Of a stretch of 13,330 nt of DNA, positions 1 through 7,302 are shown one piece after another. A program made the translations under genes and the position numbers. Origin of the DNA: Schleiferiaceae bacterium (GTDB lineage: Bacteria; Bacteroidota; Bacteroidia; Flavobacteriales; Schleiferiaceae); contig JAURAE010000031.1 of the NCBI GenBank assembly GCA_030829675.1, positions 1-13,330 on the forward strand. The letters run 5' to 3'. The notes beneath the pieces are model-generated. The model saw nothing but the letters and a program-made list of their open reading frames with translations, was not told where the DNA came from and ran no database searches. Positions within the stretch are counted from its first letter, which is position 1, and each line of letters starts with the position of its first letter.

Positions 1-1734
1 GGTCCGAACATCGCAAACATTTGGTCTACCAAGGTCTATACTGAAGAAAGTATGCGCGGCGGTAAGAGCGAATTGACCCAGAAAAATCAAAACCAGGGCG
101 AAGGCGGTCTATCCTTTGAATATGCGATGAGCTGGTCCGCCGGCATCTATGAAACTGTAGCCCTCGTTATTCCTGACGCTGCAGGCGGCGGGATGAAGGT
201 GGACTACAATGCCAAGGGCACCGAAACCTACGAACAACTCCTTCGTGCCCTCAGACAGCAGGGCATGTCCCCTACTCAAGCGGAAGCACAAGCCAGTCAA
301 TATATGGGCGGAGCCTTTATGAAATGGACGGGAGAGAGCATGGGCAATGGTGCCTATTACGTTGGAGCCAGCATCTTCTTCCTCTTCTGTTTGGCCTTCT
401 TTACCGTGGGCGGCACCATTCGCCAATGGGTCATTGCCAGCATCGTTGTGTTCTCCTTCATGGGTTGGGGTTCCAACCTCGAGTGGTTCAACAGCCTGTT
501 GTTCGACTACCTGCCGCTGTACAATAAGTTCCGCGTGCCTTCAATGGCGATGGTGGTGTTGTTCTTCCTCGTGCCATTCTACGGCCTAATAGGATTGCAG
601 CACTGGCTCGGCATGGAGAAAAAAGCCCGCTTTAATGCCTTGTGGAAAGGTGCCGCGCTGTTCGCCGGATTCCTCTTTATCTTCGGGTTCATCGCGCCCT
701 ATTCTATGAATCTCGAAACGGCCCGTGATGCACAGTTCGCTCAACAAGGCTTCCCTATTGACCAGCTCGTAGGCGACCGTCGCGGCTTGATCACTTCCTC
801 TGCCACCCGCTCACTAATGATGGGACTTGCGGTGGGTGTTGCGCTGTACCTATGGCATATCGAGAAGCTAAAACAATTGGTCACCTTTACCATTATAAGC
901 CTCGTCGCCTTGGTAGATTTATGGTCATTTAACAGGGACCAATTAGAAACTGATGACTTCCTCTCAAAGCGCCAGTGGGAAGCACAATACGCACCAAACG
1001 CAGCGAATCAACAAATCCTCCAGGATACCGATCCACACTTCCGCGTTTGGAATGCCACGGCTGGATTGACCAATGATAGCTACACCTCCTACCACCATAA
1101 AAGCATTGGCGGGTACCACGGCGCGAAGTTGCAACGCTACCAAGACCTGATTGACAACCAGCTCAACAAACAAAACATGGCCTGTTTCAATATGCTCAAT
1201 GCTAAATGGGTCATCACACAAGGACAAAATGGGCAGCCGCAAGCACAGCGCAACTTCCAGGCCTGTGGCAATGCTTGGGCCGTAAGTAAGGTACAATATG
1301 CCGCCACTGCTGATGAGGAAATGGCCGCACTATCCAACTTCGATCCTACACAAACTGCTATCGTACCCCAGCAATACGCTTCGGAATTGGGCGGTAAGAC
1401 CAGCTTTGGGCCAGCCAAACTCAAGCTCACAACCTACGATCCGAAATTCTTGGAGTACAGCTTCGAAGGCAATGATGCCCTTGTTGTATTCTCAGAAATC
1501 TACTACGAAGGTTCGGGCAACGATTGGCAAGCCTACATAGACGGCGAGGCAGTGGACCACCTCCGTGTGAACTACCTATTGCGCGGCCTTCAAGTACCGG
1601 CAGGTAAGCATACCATTACGTTTGAATTCGCGCCCAAGTCCTACTATATGGGACGCAAGATCAACTTCGTAGGTTCCGGCATACTCCTACTGCTATTAGG
1701 GTGGATGGGCTGGAAACAGCGCAAGGAAGCATAA
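1..1734 (+). CDS. YfhO-family polytopic membrane protein, C-terminal part (5' end outside window)
   Basis: The reading frame is open from base 1 (codons for G-P-N-I-A-N-I-W), so the gene starts upstream and only the last 577 codons are here. What is visible: hydrophobic membrane segments at roughly bases 343-411, 421-480, 535-600, 640-705, 815-865 and 880-940. A long soluble stretch follows, with a C-terminal beta-rich domain of YfhO type (VVFSEIYYEGSGNDW, then IDGEAVDHLRVNYLLRG, then VPAGKHTITFEFAP) and one last membrane helix at about 1665-1720 before a short KQRKEA tail. Known of the family: YfhO proteins are integral membrane proteins related to GT-C-fold glycosyltransferases; in Bacillus, YfhO is linked to glycosylation of lipoteichoic acid. 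Bacteroidota have many uncharacterised members, so a role in modifying surface glycans or lipoproteins is inference only. The gene ends at a hairpin terminator shared with the convergent glycosyltransferase. Family call is firm; substrate unknown. Confidence 0.88.
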   Translation, partial: GPNIANIWSTKVYTEESMRGGKSELTQKNQNQGEGGLSFEYAMSWSAGIYETVALVIPDAAGGGMKVDYNAKGTETYEQLLRALRQQGMSPTQAEAQASQYMGGAFMKWTGESMGNGAYYVGASIFFLFCLAFFTVGGTIRQWVIASIVVFSFMGWGSNLEWFNSLLFDYLPLYNKFRVPSMAMVVLFFLVPFYGLIGLQHWLGMEKKARFNALWKGAALFAGFLFIFGFIAPYSMNLETARDAQFAQQGFPIDQLVGDRRGLITSSATRSLMMGLAVGVALYLWHIEKLKQLVTFTIISLVALVDLWSFNRDQLETDDFLSKRQWEAQYAPNAANQQILQDTDPHFRVWNATAGLTNDSYTSYHHKSIGGYHGAKLQRYQDLIDNQLNKQNMACFNMLNAKWVITQGQNGQPQAQRNFQACGNAWAVSKVQYAATADEEMAALSNFDPTQTAIVPQQYASELGGKTSFGPAKLKLTTYDPKFLEYSFEGNDALVVFSEIYYEGSGNDWQAYIDGEAVDHLRVNYLLRGLQVPAGKHTITFEFAPKSYYMGRKINFVGSGILLLLLGWMGWKQRKEA

Positions 1735-1763
1735 AAAAAAGCCGCCTCGAGGGCGGCTTTTTT
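1735..1763. terminator. Bidirectional Rho-independent terminator between YfhO gene and glycosyltransferase
   Basis: Arms GCCGCC (1741-1746) and GGCGGC (1752-1757) flank a 5-nt loop, with AAAAAA on the left and TTTTTT on the right. The hairpin therefore has a U-tract when read from either strand. It starts directly after the plus-strand TAA (1732-1734), and the minus-strand TAA of the convergent gene (1762-1764) lies in the T-tract. It should stop transcription of both genes. Confidence 0.9.
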
Positions 1764-3030
1764 ATTTCAATATCTCTGTAAGCAGGCGCTTGGCCTGTGC
1801 ATCGCGAGCATAATCCGAAATGCGTGAAGCATCTGTTCTTGGGGCCCCTTGGTCGTACTGTTGCTGAACGTATTGGGCAATAGCTGCCGTATCTGCATAA
1901 TCGAAACATTGCCCCGCCCCTGCTTCATGAATGATGGAGGCGGCATCCCCTGCGGTCGGACCTAATCCCAAAATAGGATTACCCGCGCCCAAATAATCGA
2001 AGAGCTTCCCTGGAATGTGGCCGGTGGCACTGGCCACGTTTGGCAACAAGAACAGCATCATGTGACAATCGAGCAATTTCTGATTCAAGGCCGCTTTAGG
2101 AACATATTCCTCAAAGGTCACCTCAATGTGATCACCTGCTTGGACCAAATCTTCTGCGCTTTTACCGTCCCACGACCCCACCACCTTGATGTGCATGGGG
2201 AAGCTCAAGGTATTCAGCGCTTCGACCAATTCCGATACAGGGTATTGCCCCGCCAAGGTTCCGGCATAGAGTAAGGTGAAGACCTCGGGACGCTGTGGCT
2301 TCAATGATGCGAAATCCTCGGGATCAAAACCATTGGTCAGCGTGTGCACACTCCCTTTCGACAGCCCGCCCTTTATCTCATACAACTCGCTCCAGCTAGG
2401 ACTCACGCTAATCAGGGCATCACAGCTCGAAAACACGCGACGCTCCAACCCCTTCTCATACCAGCGTGTCAGTGCAGTAGGATAAAACTTGCGGTAATAG
2501 TAGATATCTGTCCACGGATCCCTGAAGTCTGCGATCCACTGTACGCCCAAATTCTTTTGAAGTTTGAGTCCAATTAATTGGGTACTATGAGGGGGAGAAG
2601 TGGTAATCCAGTGCTGCACGCCATGTGCTTGAACAATCTTCGAAGCTGCCGCGTAGGCATGTGCGTTCCAACCTTTTCGGGCATCCGGAACAAAGAAATT
2701 TCCTCGAACAAATCTGGCCACTTTTTGCAAGAGGCTCACGTTCGCTTCTTCCCCAGAAAAGCCGCTGAAAGGCACGGATTTCTTACCCGTCACTTTCTTG
2801 TAGGCGCCAAACTTTTCTGACGTACCGGTCCGGTGAACCGTGATGTTGGGATGCACCTCATTCAACAGTCCTTCATCGCGAAGCGGATAGGTAGCCTTGT
2901 CGGCATCGACCGTCACCACATGCAGCTCCACCCCCTCCTTGGCCAAGTATTTACTCAGCTTCAGCCAGCGTTGCACGCCAGGACCTCCCGCAGGAGGCCA
3001 ATAGTAGGTGATGATGCCTATTTTTTTCAC
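1762..3030 (-). CDS. Glycosyltransferase, GT4-like (GT-B fold)
   Basis: A 422-aa protein, a usual length for GT-B enzymes. It probably transfers a sugar from a nucleotide-sugar donor to a glycan or lipid acceptor at the cytoplasmic face of the membrane. N-terminal Rossmann half: IGIITYYWPPAGGPGVQRW at residues 4-22 (glycine-rich loop), TTSPPHSTQLIG at 143-154 and ADFRDPWTD at 167-175. C-terminal donor-binding half: TNGFDPEDF at 232-240, LLYAGTL at 253-259, and the GHIPGKLFDYLGAGNPILGLG region (337-357), which corresponds to the usual E-x7-E donor loop with Asp at the F-D-Y position. The start is GTG (3028-3030). It overlaps the upstream gene's TGA in a GTGA arrangement, which supports this start and suggests translational coupling. 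The convergent neighbour is a YfhO-type protein, consistent with but not proof of a surface-glycan role. Donor and acceptor cannot be read from sequence. Confidence 0.88.
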   Translation of the reverse strand: MKKIGIITYYWPPAGGPGVQRWLKLSKYLAKEGVELHVVTVDADKATYPLRDEGLLNEVHPNITVHRTGTSEKFGAYKKVTGKKSVPFSGFSGEEANVSLLQKVARFVRGNFFVPDARKGWNAHAYAAASKIVQAHGVQHWITTSPPHSTQLIGLKLQKNLGVQWIADFRDPWTDIYYYRKFYPTALTRWYEKGLERRVFSSCDALISVSPSWSELYEIKGGLSKGSVHTLTNGFDPEDFASLKPQRPEVFTLLYAGTLAGQYPVSELVEALNTLSFPMHIKVVGSWDGKSAEDLVQAGDHIEVTFEEYVPKAALNQKLLDCHMMLFLLPNVASATGHIPGKLFDYLGAGNPILGLGPTAGDAASIIHEAGAGQCFDYADTAAIAQYVQQQYDQGAPRTDASRISDYARDAQAKRLLTEILK

Positions 3031-3209
3031 TTCTCGTCGTCTTTGACTTCTTCGTAATCCACATACTCGCCCACATTCTTAGAGAACGTACTGCCCTTCT
3101 TTTTAGACGAAGACTTTGCAGGGCCGGAAGGTCTGCCTCCCCCGAAAAATCTATCGAGCCATTTGAAGATAAAGTAGGCAAGTACCGTTAGGGCTATAAA
3201 ACGAAGCAT
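3027..3209 (-). CDS. Small membrane protein, DUF4834-like (60 aa)
   Basis: From the chosen ATG the protein begins MLRFIALTVLAYFIFKWLD, one N-terminal membrane helix. A basic, Ser/Lys/Gly-rich linker follows (about residues 22-42), then an acidic tail with VGEYVDYEEV near the C-terminus. The single helix and V-x-Y-V-D-Y-E-E tail resemble the Bacteroidota DUF4834 family, whose function is unknown. The frame is open further upstream to an ATG at 3254, but that codon is in the loop of the carB terminator hairpin. The ATG at 3209 lies just after the U-tract and is much more likely. The stop TGA overlaps the GTG start of the glycosyltransferase, so the two are probably one transcription unit. I see no good promoter in the 24 bases between terminator and start, so transcription may come from incomplete termination or an atypical promoter. 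Confidence 0.75.
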   Translation of the reverse strand: MLRFIALTVLAYFIFKWLDRFFGGGRPSGPAKSSSKKKGSTFSKNVGEYVDYEEVKDDEK

Positions 3210-3233
3210 GGAGGCAAAAATTTTTGTCAAGAT

Positions 3234-3266
3234 AAAAAAGAATCCCGGCGCCATGGGCGCCGGGAT
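3234..3266 (-). terminator. Rho-independent terminator of carB
   Basis: An 11-bp, very GC-rich stem (3242-3252 with 3256-3266) closes a 3-nt loop. On the minus strand it is followed by TTC and six T (3234-3239). It lies 21 nt beyond the carB stop codon. The loop contains an ATG in frame with the downstream small gene, a likely trap for automatic start prediction. Confidence 0.9.
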
Positions 3267-3287
3267 CTCCGTTTACGAACTGTTTCC

Positions 3288-6140
3288 TTAGCGGCTCAAG
3301 TAGAGGCTACGCTCGCTGTATAATTTTCTGAAGGTTGGATCCTTCAGGTCTTTAATAAAGTGAATGGCTTCACCTGTTGATTTCATTTCAGGACCTAGGG
3401 CCTTATTTACATTAGGGAATTTACTGAAGCTGAAGACAGGAATCTTCACAGCGTATCCTTCTAATTCAGGTTTGAAGTCAAAATCCGTAACCTTCTTCGT
3501 ACCCAACATCACCTTTGTAGCATAATTCACATAAGGCTCACCATATGCCTTACAGATGAATGGCACGGTACGTGAAGCACGTGGGTTGGCTTCAATGATG
3601 TACACGATATCATCTTTGATGGCGAACTGGATGTTGATCAATCCTTTCGTCTGAAGCGCCTTGGCAATATTCACCGTATGCTCCTCAATCTGCTGCATGA
3701 CCAACGGACCTAGGTTGAACGGCGGCAATACTGCTGAGCTATCTCCCGAGTGAATACCACACGGCTCGATATGCTCCATGATTCCGATGATGTAGGCATT
3801 CTCACCGTCACAAATAGCATCTGCCTCTGCTTCGATGGCCCCATCTAAGTAATGATCTAGCAATACTCGGTTCCCTTCAAACTCTTTGAAGAGGTTCACC
3901 ACGTGTCGCTCTAGTTCAGCTTTATTGATGACGATTTTCATTCCTTGTCCACCCAATACGTAGGAAGGACGTACAAGAATTGGGAACCCAAGGTTTTCCG
4001 CAATATCCAACGCCTCATCTGCATTTGTTGCTACGTCGAACTTCGGATAAGGAATATTGATATCTTTTAAAAGGGTGGAGAATCTACCGCGATCTTCTGC
4101 CAAATCTAAAGCATCGAAAGACGTACCAATGATTTCGATACCGTATCGACTTAACTTTTCAGCTAATTTCAATGCCGTTTGACCACCAAGTTGCACAATG
4201 ACACCTTTTGGCTTTTCATGCAAGATGATATCATAGATGTGCTCCCAAAATACAGGCTCGAAGTACAACTTATCTGCAGTATCAAAATCTGTACTTACTG
4301 TTTCTGGGTTACAGTTAATCATGATCGTCTCGTATCCTTCTTCACGAGCACTCAAGACTCCATGGACACAGCTGTAATCAAACTCAATACCTTGACCGAT
4401 ACGGTTAGGCCCCGAGCCTAAAACAACAATCTTTTCACGATCGGTGACCACACTTTCGTTCTCGATAATCTCGACGCCGTCTGCTGTAACGAACGAATTT
4501 TCAAAGGTCGAGTAGTAATAAGGAGTTTGTGCAGGGAATTCCGCCGCACAAGTATCTACCAATTTCCAAACACGGTTGATGCCTAGATCCGTACGTTTGC
4601 TGTGTACTTCACTTTCCAAGGCATGAATCATATGTGCAATCTGACGATCAGCAAAACCTTTCATTTTTGCTTCAAGGATCAAATCCTTAGGCAAGGATTC
4701 TAAGGTATGTTTTTCGATTTCACCTTGAACACGGGCCAAGTCCTCAATCTGCTTGAGGAACCACATATCTATTTTGGTGATGTCGTAAATGGTACGAAGT
4801 GGAATGCCCATCTGGATCGCGTCGTAAATGACAAATAAACGATCCGAAGAAGCGTATTCTAATTTGTGTAGGATCATATCGTGATCCGTCAATCCTTTAC
4901 CATCCGCACCCAGTCCATTGCGCTTGATTTCCAGACTTTGGGCAGCTTTATGCAGAGCTTCTTGGAAACTCCGACCAATACCCATGACCTCTCCTACAGC
5001 CTTCATCTGAATCCCTAAACGGGTATCTGCGCCTTCAAACTTCTCAAAATTCCAACGCGGAATTTTCACGATAACGTAATCCAAGGTTGGCTCGAAATAA
5101 GCGGTAGTCGTCTTCGTAATTTGGTTGTTGAGTTCATCAAGAGTATACCCAATAGCCATCTTCGCAGCCACCTTCGCAATGGGATAACCCGTTGCTTTGG
5201 AAGCCAAAGCTGAAGAACGGCTTACACGAGGGTTAATCTCAATCGCGACGATATCTTCTTTCTCATCCGGGCTTACCGCAAACTGAACGTTACACCCTCC
5301 AGCAAAGGTTCCAATGCTTCGCATCATCTTGATCGCCATATCACGCATCTTTTGGTACGTGGTATCGCTCAAGGTCATCGCCGGTGCAACGGTTATAGAG
5401 TCTCCCGTATGGATACCCATAGGATCCATGTTCTCAATAGAACAAATGATGATGATATTATCGTTCTTGTCGCGAAGCAACTCAAGCTCGTATTCCTTCC
5501 AGCCTAGCAAGGCCTTATCGATCATTACCTCGTGAATAGGGCTAATTTCTAATCCACGACTCAATGCTTCATCAAACTCTTCAGGCGTATGTACAAAAGT
5601 TGCTCCAGCTCCACCTAGAGTAAAAGAAGCACGAACACACAATGGAAAACCGAACTCCTGGGCAGTTTCCTTACCTCGCAAGAATGATTTTGCAATGCGT
5701 GAAGGGGCCATGGGAATGTCGATTTGCTCCATCAATTTGCGGAACTCATCACGGTCCTCAGTAATATTAATTGCATCAATATCTACCCCAATAATGCGCA
5801 CATTATGCTCTTCCCAAATTCCTTGCTTATCTGCATCGATACACAAGTTCAACGCCGTCTGACCACCCATTGTAGGCAGTACTACATCAATGTCCGGATG
5901 TATTTTGAGGATTTCCTCAATATTTTCCACGGTCAGTGCTTTCAGATAGATGTTATCGGCGATAACCTCATCTGTCATGATGGTGGCTGGATTAGAATTG
6001 ATGAGTGTTACGGTGATTCCCTCTTCTCGAAGGCTTCGTGATGCTTGGGATCCGGAATAGTCAAATTCACAGGCTTGACCAATAACGATAGGACCAGATC
6101 CGATGATGAGGACGTGTTTAATGGAGTTGTCTTTCGGCAT
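3288..6140 (-). CDS. carB: Carbamoyl-phosphate synthase large subunit, form lacking the C-terminal regulatory domain
   Basis: Forms carbamoyl phosphate from bicarbonate, ammonia (from glutamine via CarA) and two ATP, feeding pyrimidine and arginine synthesis in the cytoplasm. The two homologous halves are clear. The carboxyphosphate half opens with LIIGSGPIVIGQACEFDYSG (residues 11-30), with GGQTALNL at 92-99 and the ATP-grasp segment EINPRVSRSSALASKATGYP at 301-320. An oligomerisation region spans about 400-550. The carbamoyl-phosphate half opens with VVLGSGPNRIGQGIEFDYS at 572-590, with GGQTAL at 652-657 and EANPRASRT at 850-858. The protein ends at 950 aa, shortly after GPEMKSTGE (916-924). 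E. coli CarB is about 1073 aa, so the MGS-like domain that binds UMP, IMP and ornithine is absent. From memory, this short form is usual in Bacteroidota. The stop is clean and followed by a terminator, so it is not a local truncation. carA is not in the window. Confidence 0.97.
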   Translation of the reverse strand: MPKDNSIKHVLIIGSGPIVIGQACEFDYSGSQASRSLREEGITVTLINSNPATIMTDEVIADNIYLKALTVENIEEILKIHPDIDVVLPTMGGQTALNLCIDADKQGIWEEHNVRIIGVDIDAINITEDRDEFRKLMEQIDIPMAPSRIAKSFLRGKETAQEFGFPLCVRASFTLGGAGATFVHTPEEFDEALSRGLEISPIHEVMIDKALLGWKEYELELLRDKNDNIIIICSIENMDPMGIHTGDSITVAPAMTLSDTTYQKMRDMAIKMMRSIGTFAGGCNVQFAVSPDEKEDIVAIEINPRVSRSSALASKATGYPIAKVAAKMAIGYTLDELNNQITKTTTAYFEPTLDYVIVKIPRWNFEKFEGADTRLGIQMKAVGEVMGIGRSFQEALHKAAQSLEIKRNGLGADGKGLTDHDMILHKLEYASSDRLFVIYDAIQMGIPLRTIYDITKIDMWFLKQIEDLARVQGEIEKHTLESLPKDLILEAKMKGFADRQIAHMIHALESEVHSKRTDLGINRVWKLVDTCAAEFPAQTPYYYSTFENSFVTADGVEIIENESVVTDREKIVVLGSGPNRIGQGIEFDYSCVHGVLSAREEGYETIMINCNPETVSTDFDTADKLYFEPVFWEHIYDIILHEKPKGVIVQLGGQTALKLAEKLSRYGIEIIGTSFDALDLAEDRGRFSTLLKDINIPYPKFDVATNADEALDIAENLGFPILVRPSYVLGGQGMKIVINKAELERHVVNLFKEFEGNRVLLDHYLDGAIEAEADAICDGENAYIIGIMEHIEPCGIHSGDSSAVLPPFNLGPLVMQQIEEHTVNIAKALQTKGLINIQFAIKDDIVYIIEANPRASRTVPFICKAYGEPYVNYATKVMLGTKKVTDFDFKPELEGYAVKIPVFSFSKFPNVNKALGPEMKSTGEAIHFIKDLKDPTFRKLYSERSLYLSR

Positions 6141-6158
6141 GTGCTTTTAAGATTTGTA

Positions 6159-6166
6159 CAAAGTTA
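6159..6166 (-). promoter_or_regulatory. Probable carB promoter (-7 element TAACTTTG)
   Basis: On the minus strand, TAACTTTG matches the Bacteroidota -7 consensus TAnnTTTG exactly and ends 18 nt before the carB ATG, which implies a leader of only about 11-14 nt. There is no TTG at the ideal -33 spacing. That position falls in the T-tract of the rpmH terminator (6182-6189), so promoter and terminator abut. Confidence 0.6.
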
Positions 6167-6181
6167 GGTGCGGATTAGGCC

Positions 6182-6211
6182 AAAAAAAAGGTGTTGCTTT
6201 CGGCAACACCT
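6182..6211 (-). terminator. Rho-independent terminator of rpmH
   Basis: A 9-bp stem (6189-6197 with 6203-6211; AGGTGTTGC/GCAACACCT) with a 5-nt loop is followed on the minus strand by a run of eight T. It is about 25 nt after the rpmH stop and directly upstream of the carB promoter. Confidence 0.88.
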
Positions 6212-6236
6212 ATATCTTATCAAAAGGTTTTGAACA

Positions 6237-6395
6237 TTACCCTTTGTAGTTTCCTTTATCACTAACGGTCAAGCTTTTGCGACCTTTTGCGCGACGAGAA
6301 GCCAAGACCTTGCGGCCATCTACCGACTCCATTCTTGAGCGGAATCCGTGCTTGTTCTTGCGTTTTCTATTGCTGGGCTGGAATGTGCGTTTCAT
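6237..6395 (-). CDS. rpmH: 50S ribosomal protein L34
   Basis: A 52-aa, highly basic protein translated from ATG at 6393-6395 to TAA at 6237-6239. It starts MKRTFQPSNRKRKNKHGFR, continues RMESVDGRKVLASRRAKGR, and ends in a short SLTVSDKGNYKG tail. The MKRTFQPSxRKRxxxHGFRxRM signature and the GRxVLxxRRAKGR core are diagnostic of L34, a structural protein of the large ribosomal subunit. The tail after the RRAKGR core is a few residues longer than in the roughly 46-aa E. coli protein. It stands alone between its own promoter and terminator. The dnaA and rnpA genes that flank rpmH in many bacteria are not adjacent here. Confidence 0.97.
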   Translation of the reverse strand: MKRTFQPSNRKRKNKHGFRSRMESVDGRKVLASRRAKGRKSLTVSDKGNYKG

Positions 6396-6429
6396 AACAA
6401 TATAATTTACCCGTTCGTCTTCGGGGGTG

Positions 6430-6459
6430 CAAATATAGAATAGACTTTTTATTTAACAA
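6430..6459 (-). promoter_or_regulatory. rpmH promoter (TTG-N19-TATATTTG)
   Basis: On the minus strand, TTG (6457-6459), a spacer of exactly 19 nt, and TATATTTG (6430-6437) reproduce the Bacteroidota housekeeping sigma consensus (-33 TTG, -7 TAnnTTTG). The element ends 34 nt before the rpmH ATG, giving a leader of about 27-30 nt. It is the best promoter match in the window and the main phylum-level clue. Confidence 0.85.
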
Positions 6460-6526
6460 TCTCTGTGAAACCAAATTTTAAAAAAAGTTTATTCGTCTAG
6501 TCTTTAAGTAGAGCATCTTCTCGACT

Positions 6527-6534
6527 TAACTTCG
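6527..6534 (+). promoter_or_regulatory. Possible methyltransferase promoter (TAACTTCG)
   Basis: TAACTTCG differs at one base from TAnnTTTG and ends 20 nt before the ATG at 6555, the same geometry as the carB and oxygenase promoters. No TTG lies at the expected -33 distance. The 159-bp region 6396-6554 between the divergent rpmH and methyltransferase genes shows nothing else I recognise. Confidence 0.35.
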
Positions 6535-6554
6535 CAAAGCTACAATGAGAACCT

Positions 6555-7151
6555 ATGAATCCAAGCGACTTTTGGAACGACCGGTATCGCGAAGAATCCT
6601 ACGCCTACGGCACACGGCCTAATGAATTCATTGCCCATTCTCTTCAAGCTTTAGCACCGGGCAATATTTACTTCCCAGCTGAGGGTGAAGGCCGAAATGC
6701 AGTATATGCCGCAACAAAAGGATGGAAAGTCTGGGCAGCAGATCAGAGCGAGGAAGGCAAAAAGAAGGCAGAGACGCTTGCGAGAAATCACAACGTGGAG
6801 ATTAATTATCATGTGGGCAATGCCATGACATATGCATGTCCAGAGCCTCTGGATGTCATTGGGTTTTGCTATTTCCATACACCCGAGTCCATACTAGCGC
6901 CAATGTATACAAAGATCTTGGACCAATTAAAACCTGGAGGTACGGTCCTATTTGAGGGATTCTCAGAGAAAAACTTGGGCCTCTCCAGCGGAGGACCTCA
7001 AGACGTTAGTATGCTCTTTACTGAGATAAAAATCAAATCGCTCTTCTCAAGTTTTCAAAACATTAGAGTGTGGGAACAATATATTGAGCTCAATGAAGGC
7101 CTTTACCATCGTGGAACTGCATGTGTCATTAGGGCGATAGCAGAAAAATGA
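6555..7151 (+). CDS. Class I SAM-dependent methyltransferase (TehB/thiopurine-methyltransferase-like)
   Basis: A 198-aa protein, the normal size for a single Rossmann-fold methyltransferase. N-terminal FWNDRYREESYAYGTRPNEF (residues 6-25) is the typical lead-in of the TehB-like group. Motif I is YFPAEGEGRNAVYAATKGW (39-57), with an acidic motif II at VWAADQSEEG (59-68) for the ribose of S-adenosylmethionine. GNAMTY (88-93) fits the adenine-contacting turn, and LKPGGTVLFEGF (125-136) is the conserved strand after motif IV. It probably methylates a small molecule, but related proteins carry annotations ranging from tellurite or thiopurine methylation to unspecified, so I assign no substrate. 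The ATG at 6555 gives the full lead-in; an ATG 10 nt upstream is out of frame. It stands as a single gene before the helicase leader. Confidence 0.85.
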   Translation: MNPSDFWNDRYREESYAYGTRPNEFIAHSLQALAPGNIYFPAEGEGRNAVYAATKGWKVWAADQSEEGKKKAETLARNHNVEINYHVGNAMTYACPEPLDVIGFCYFHTPESILAPMYTKILDQLKPGGTVLFEGFSEKNLGLSSGGPQDVSMLFTEIKIKSLFSSFQNIRVWEQYIELNEGLYHRGTACVIRAIAEK

Positions 7152-7172
7152 TGGTATCCCATTTATTCTCAC

Positions 7173-7180
7173 TACATTTG
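7173..7180 (+). promoter_or_regulatory. Probable DEAD-box helicase promoter (TACATTTG)
   Basis: TACATTTG matches the -7 consensus TAnnTTTG exactly. It lies 22 nt after the methyltransferase stop and 122 nt before the helicase ATG. No clear -33 TTG is present. If used, transcription would begin near 7186-7189 and give a leader of about 115 nt, the longest in the window. Confidence 0.5.
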
Positions 7181-7186
7181 CGGCTG

Positions 7187-7302
7187 AAAATAGAGGGCGT
7201 CCATCTTTCCAACGGTAGGGAACTTAAAACTGGGAAGCGCTGACGTCCAATTGGCGCACCCAGCGGAACTGGGTAATTTAACCAGGGATAAGTCCCGACA
7301 TT
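7187..7302 (+). promoter_or_regulatory. Structured 5' leader of DEAD-box helicase, candidate cis-regulatory RNA
   Basis: The leader holds several complementary segments. Hairpin A-B pairs CTGGG (7230-7234) and GCGC (7237-7240) with GCGC (7254-7257) and CCCAG (7259-7263), leaving a 13-nt loop. GACGTCC in that loop (7242-7248) can pair over 7 nt, one of them G-U, with upstream GGGCGTC (7195-7201), so a pseudoknot is possible. CCCAG can instead pair with a second CTGGG (7269-7273) across a CGGAA loop, which excludes A-B. When A-B forms, that second copy can pair with CCAG (7282-7285). A GGGA-TAAG-TCCC hairpin (7285-7296) stands six nt before the ATG. There is no ATG-initiated leader peptide. The pairing is seen by eye; the regulatory role is inferred from its position and from known autoregulated leaders of cold-shock helicases. 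I do not recognise a named riboswitch. Confidence 0.45.

Noticed and set aside
3210..3254. N-terminal extension of the DUF4834-like protein from ATG 3254
   Set aside because: The ATG and first codons lie within the terminator hairpin; family members begin at the hydrophobic helix.
5724..6041. 105-codon plus-strand frame opposite the carB 5' part
   Set aside because: Antisense to highly conserved CarB motifs, no promoter or start context, no recognisable domain.
6396..6554. Possible small RNA or ORF in the rpmH/methyltransferase intergenic region
   Set aside because: Beyond the rpmH promoter and a weak methyltransferase -7 box there is no stable hairpin with a T-tract and no plausible short coding frame.
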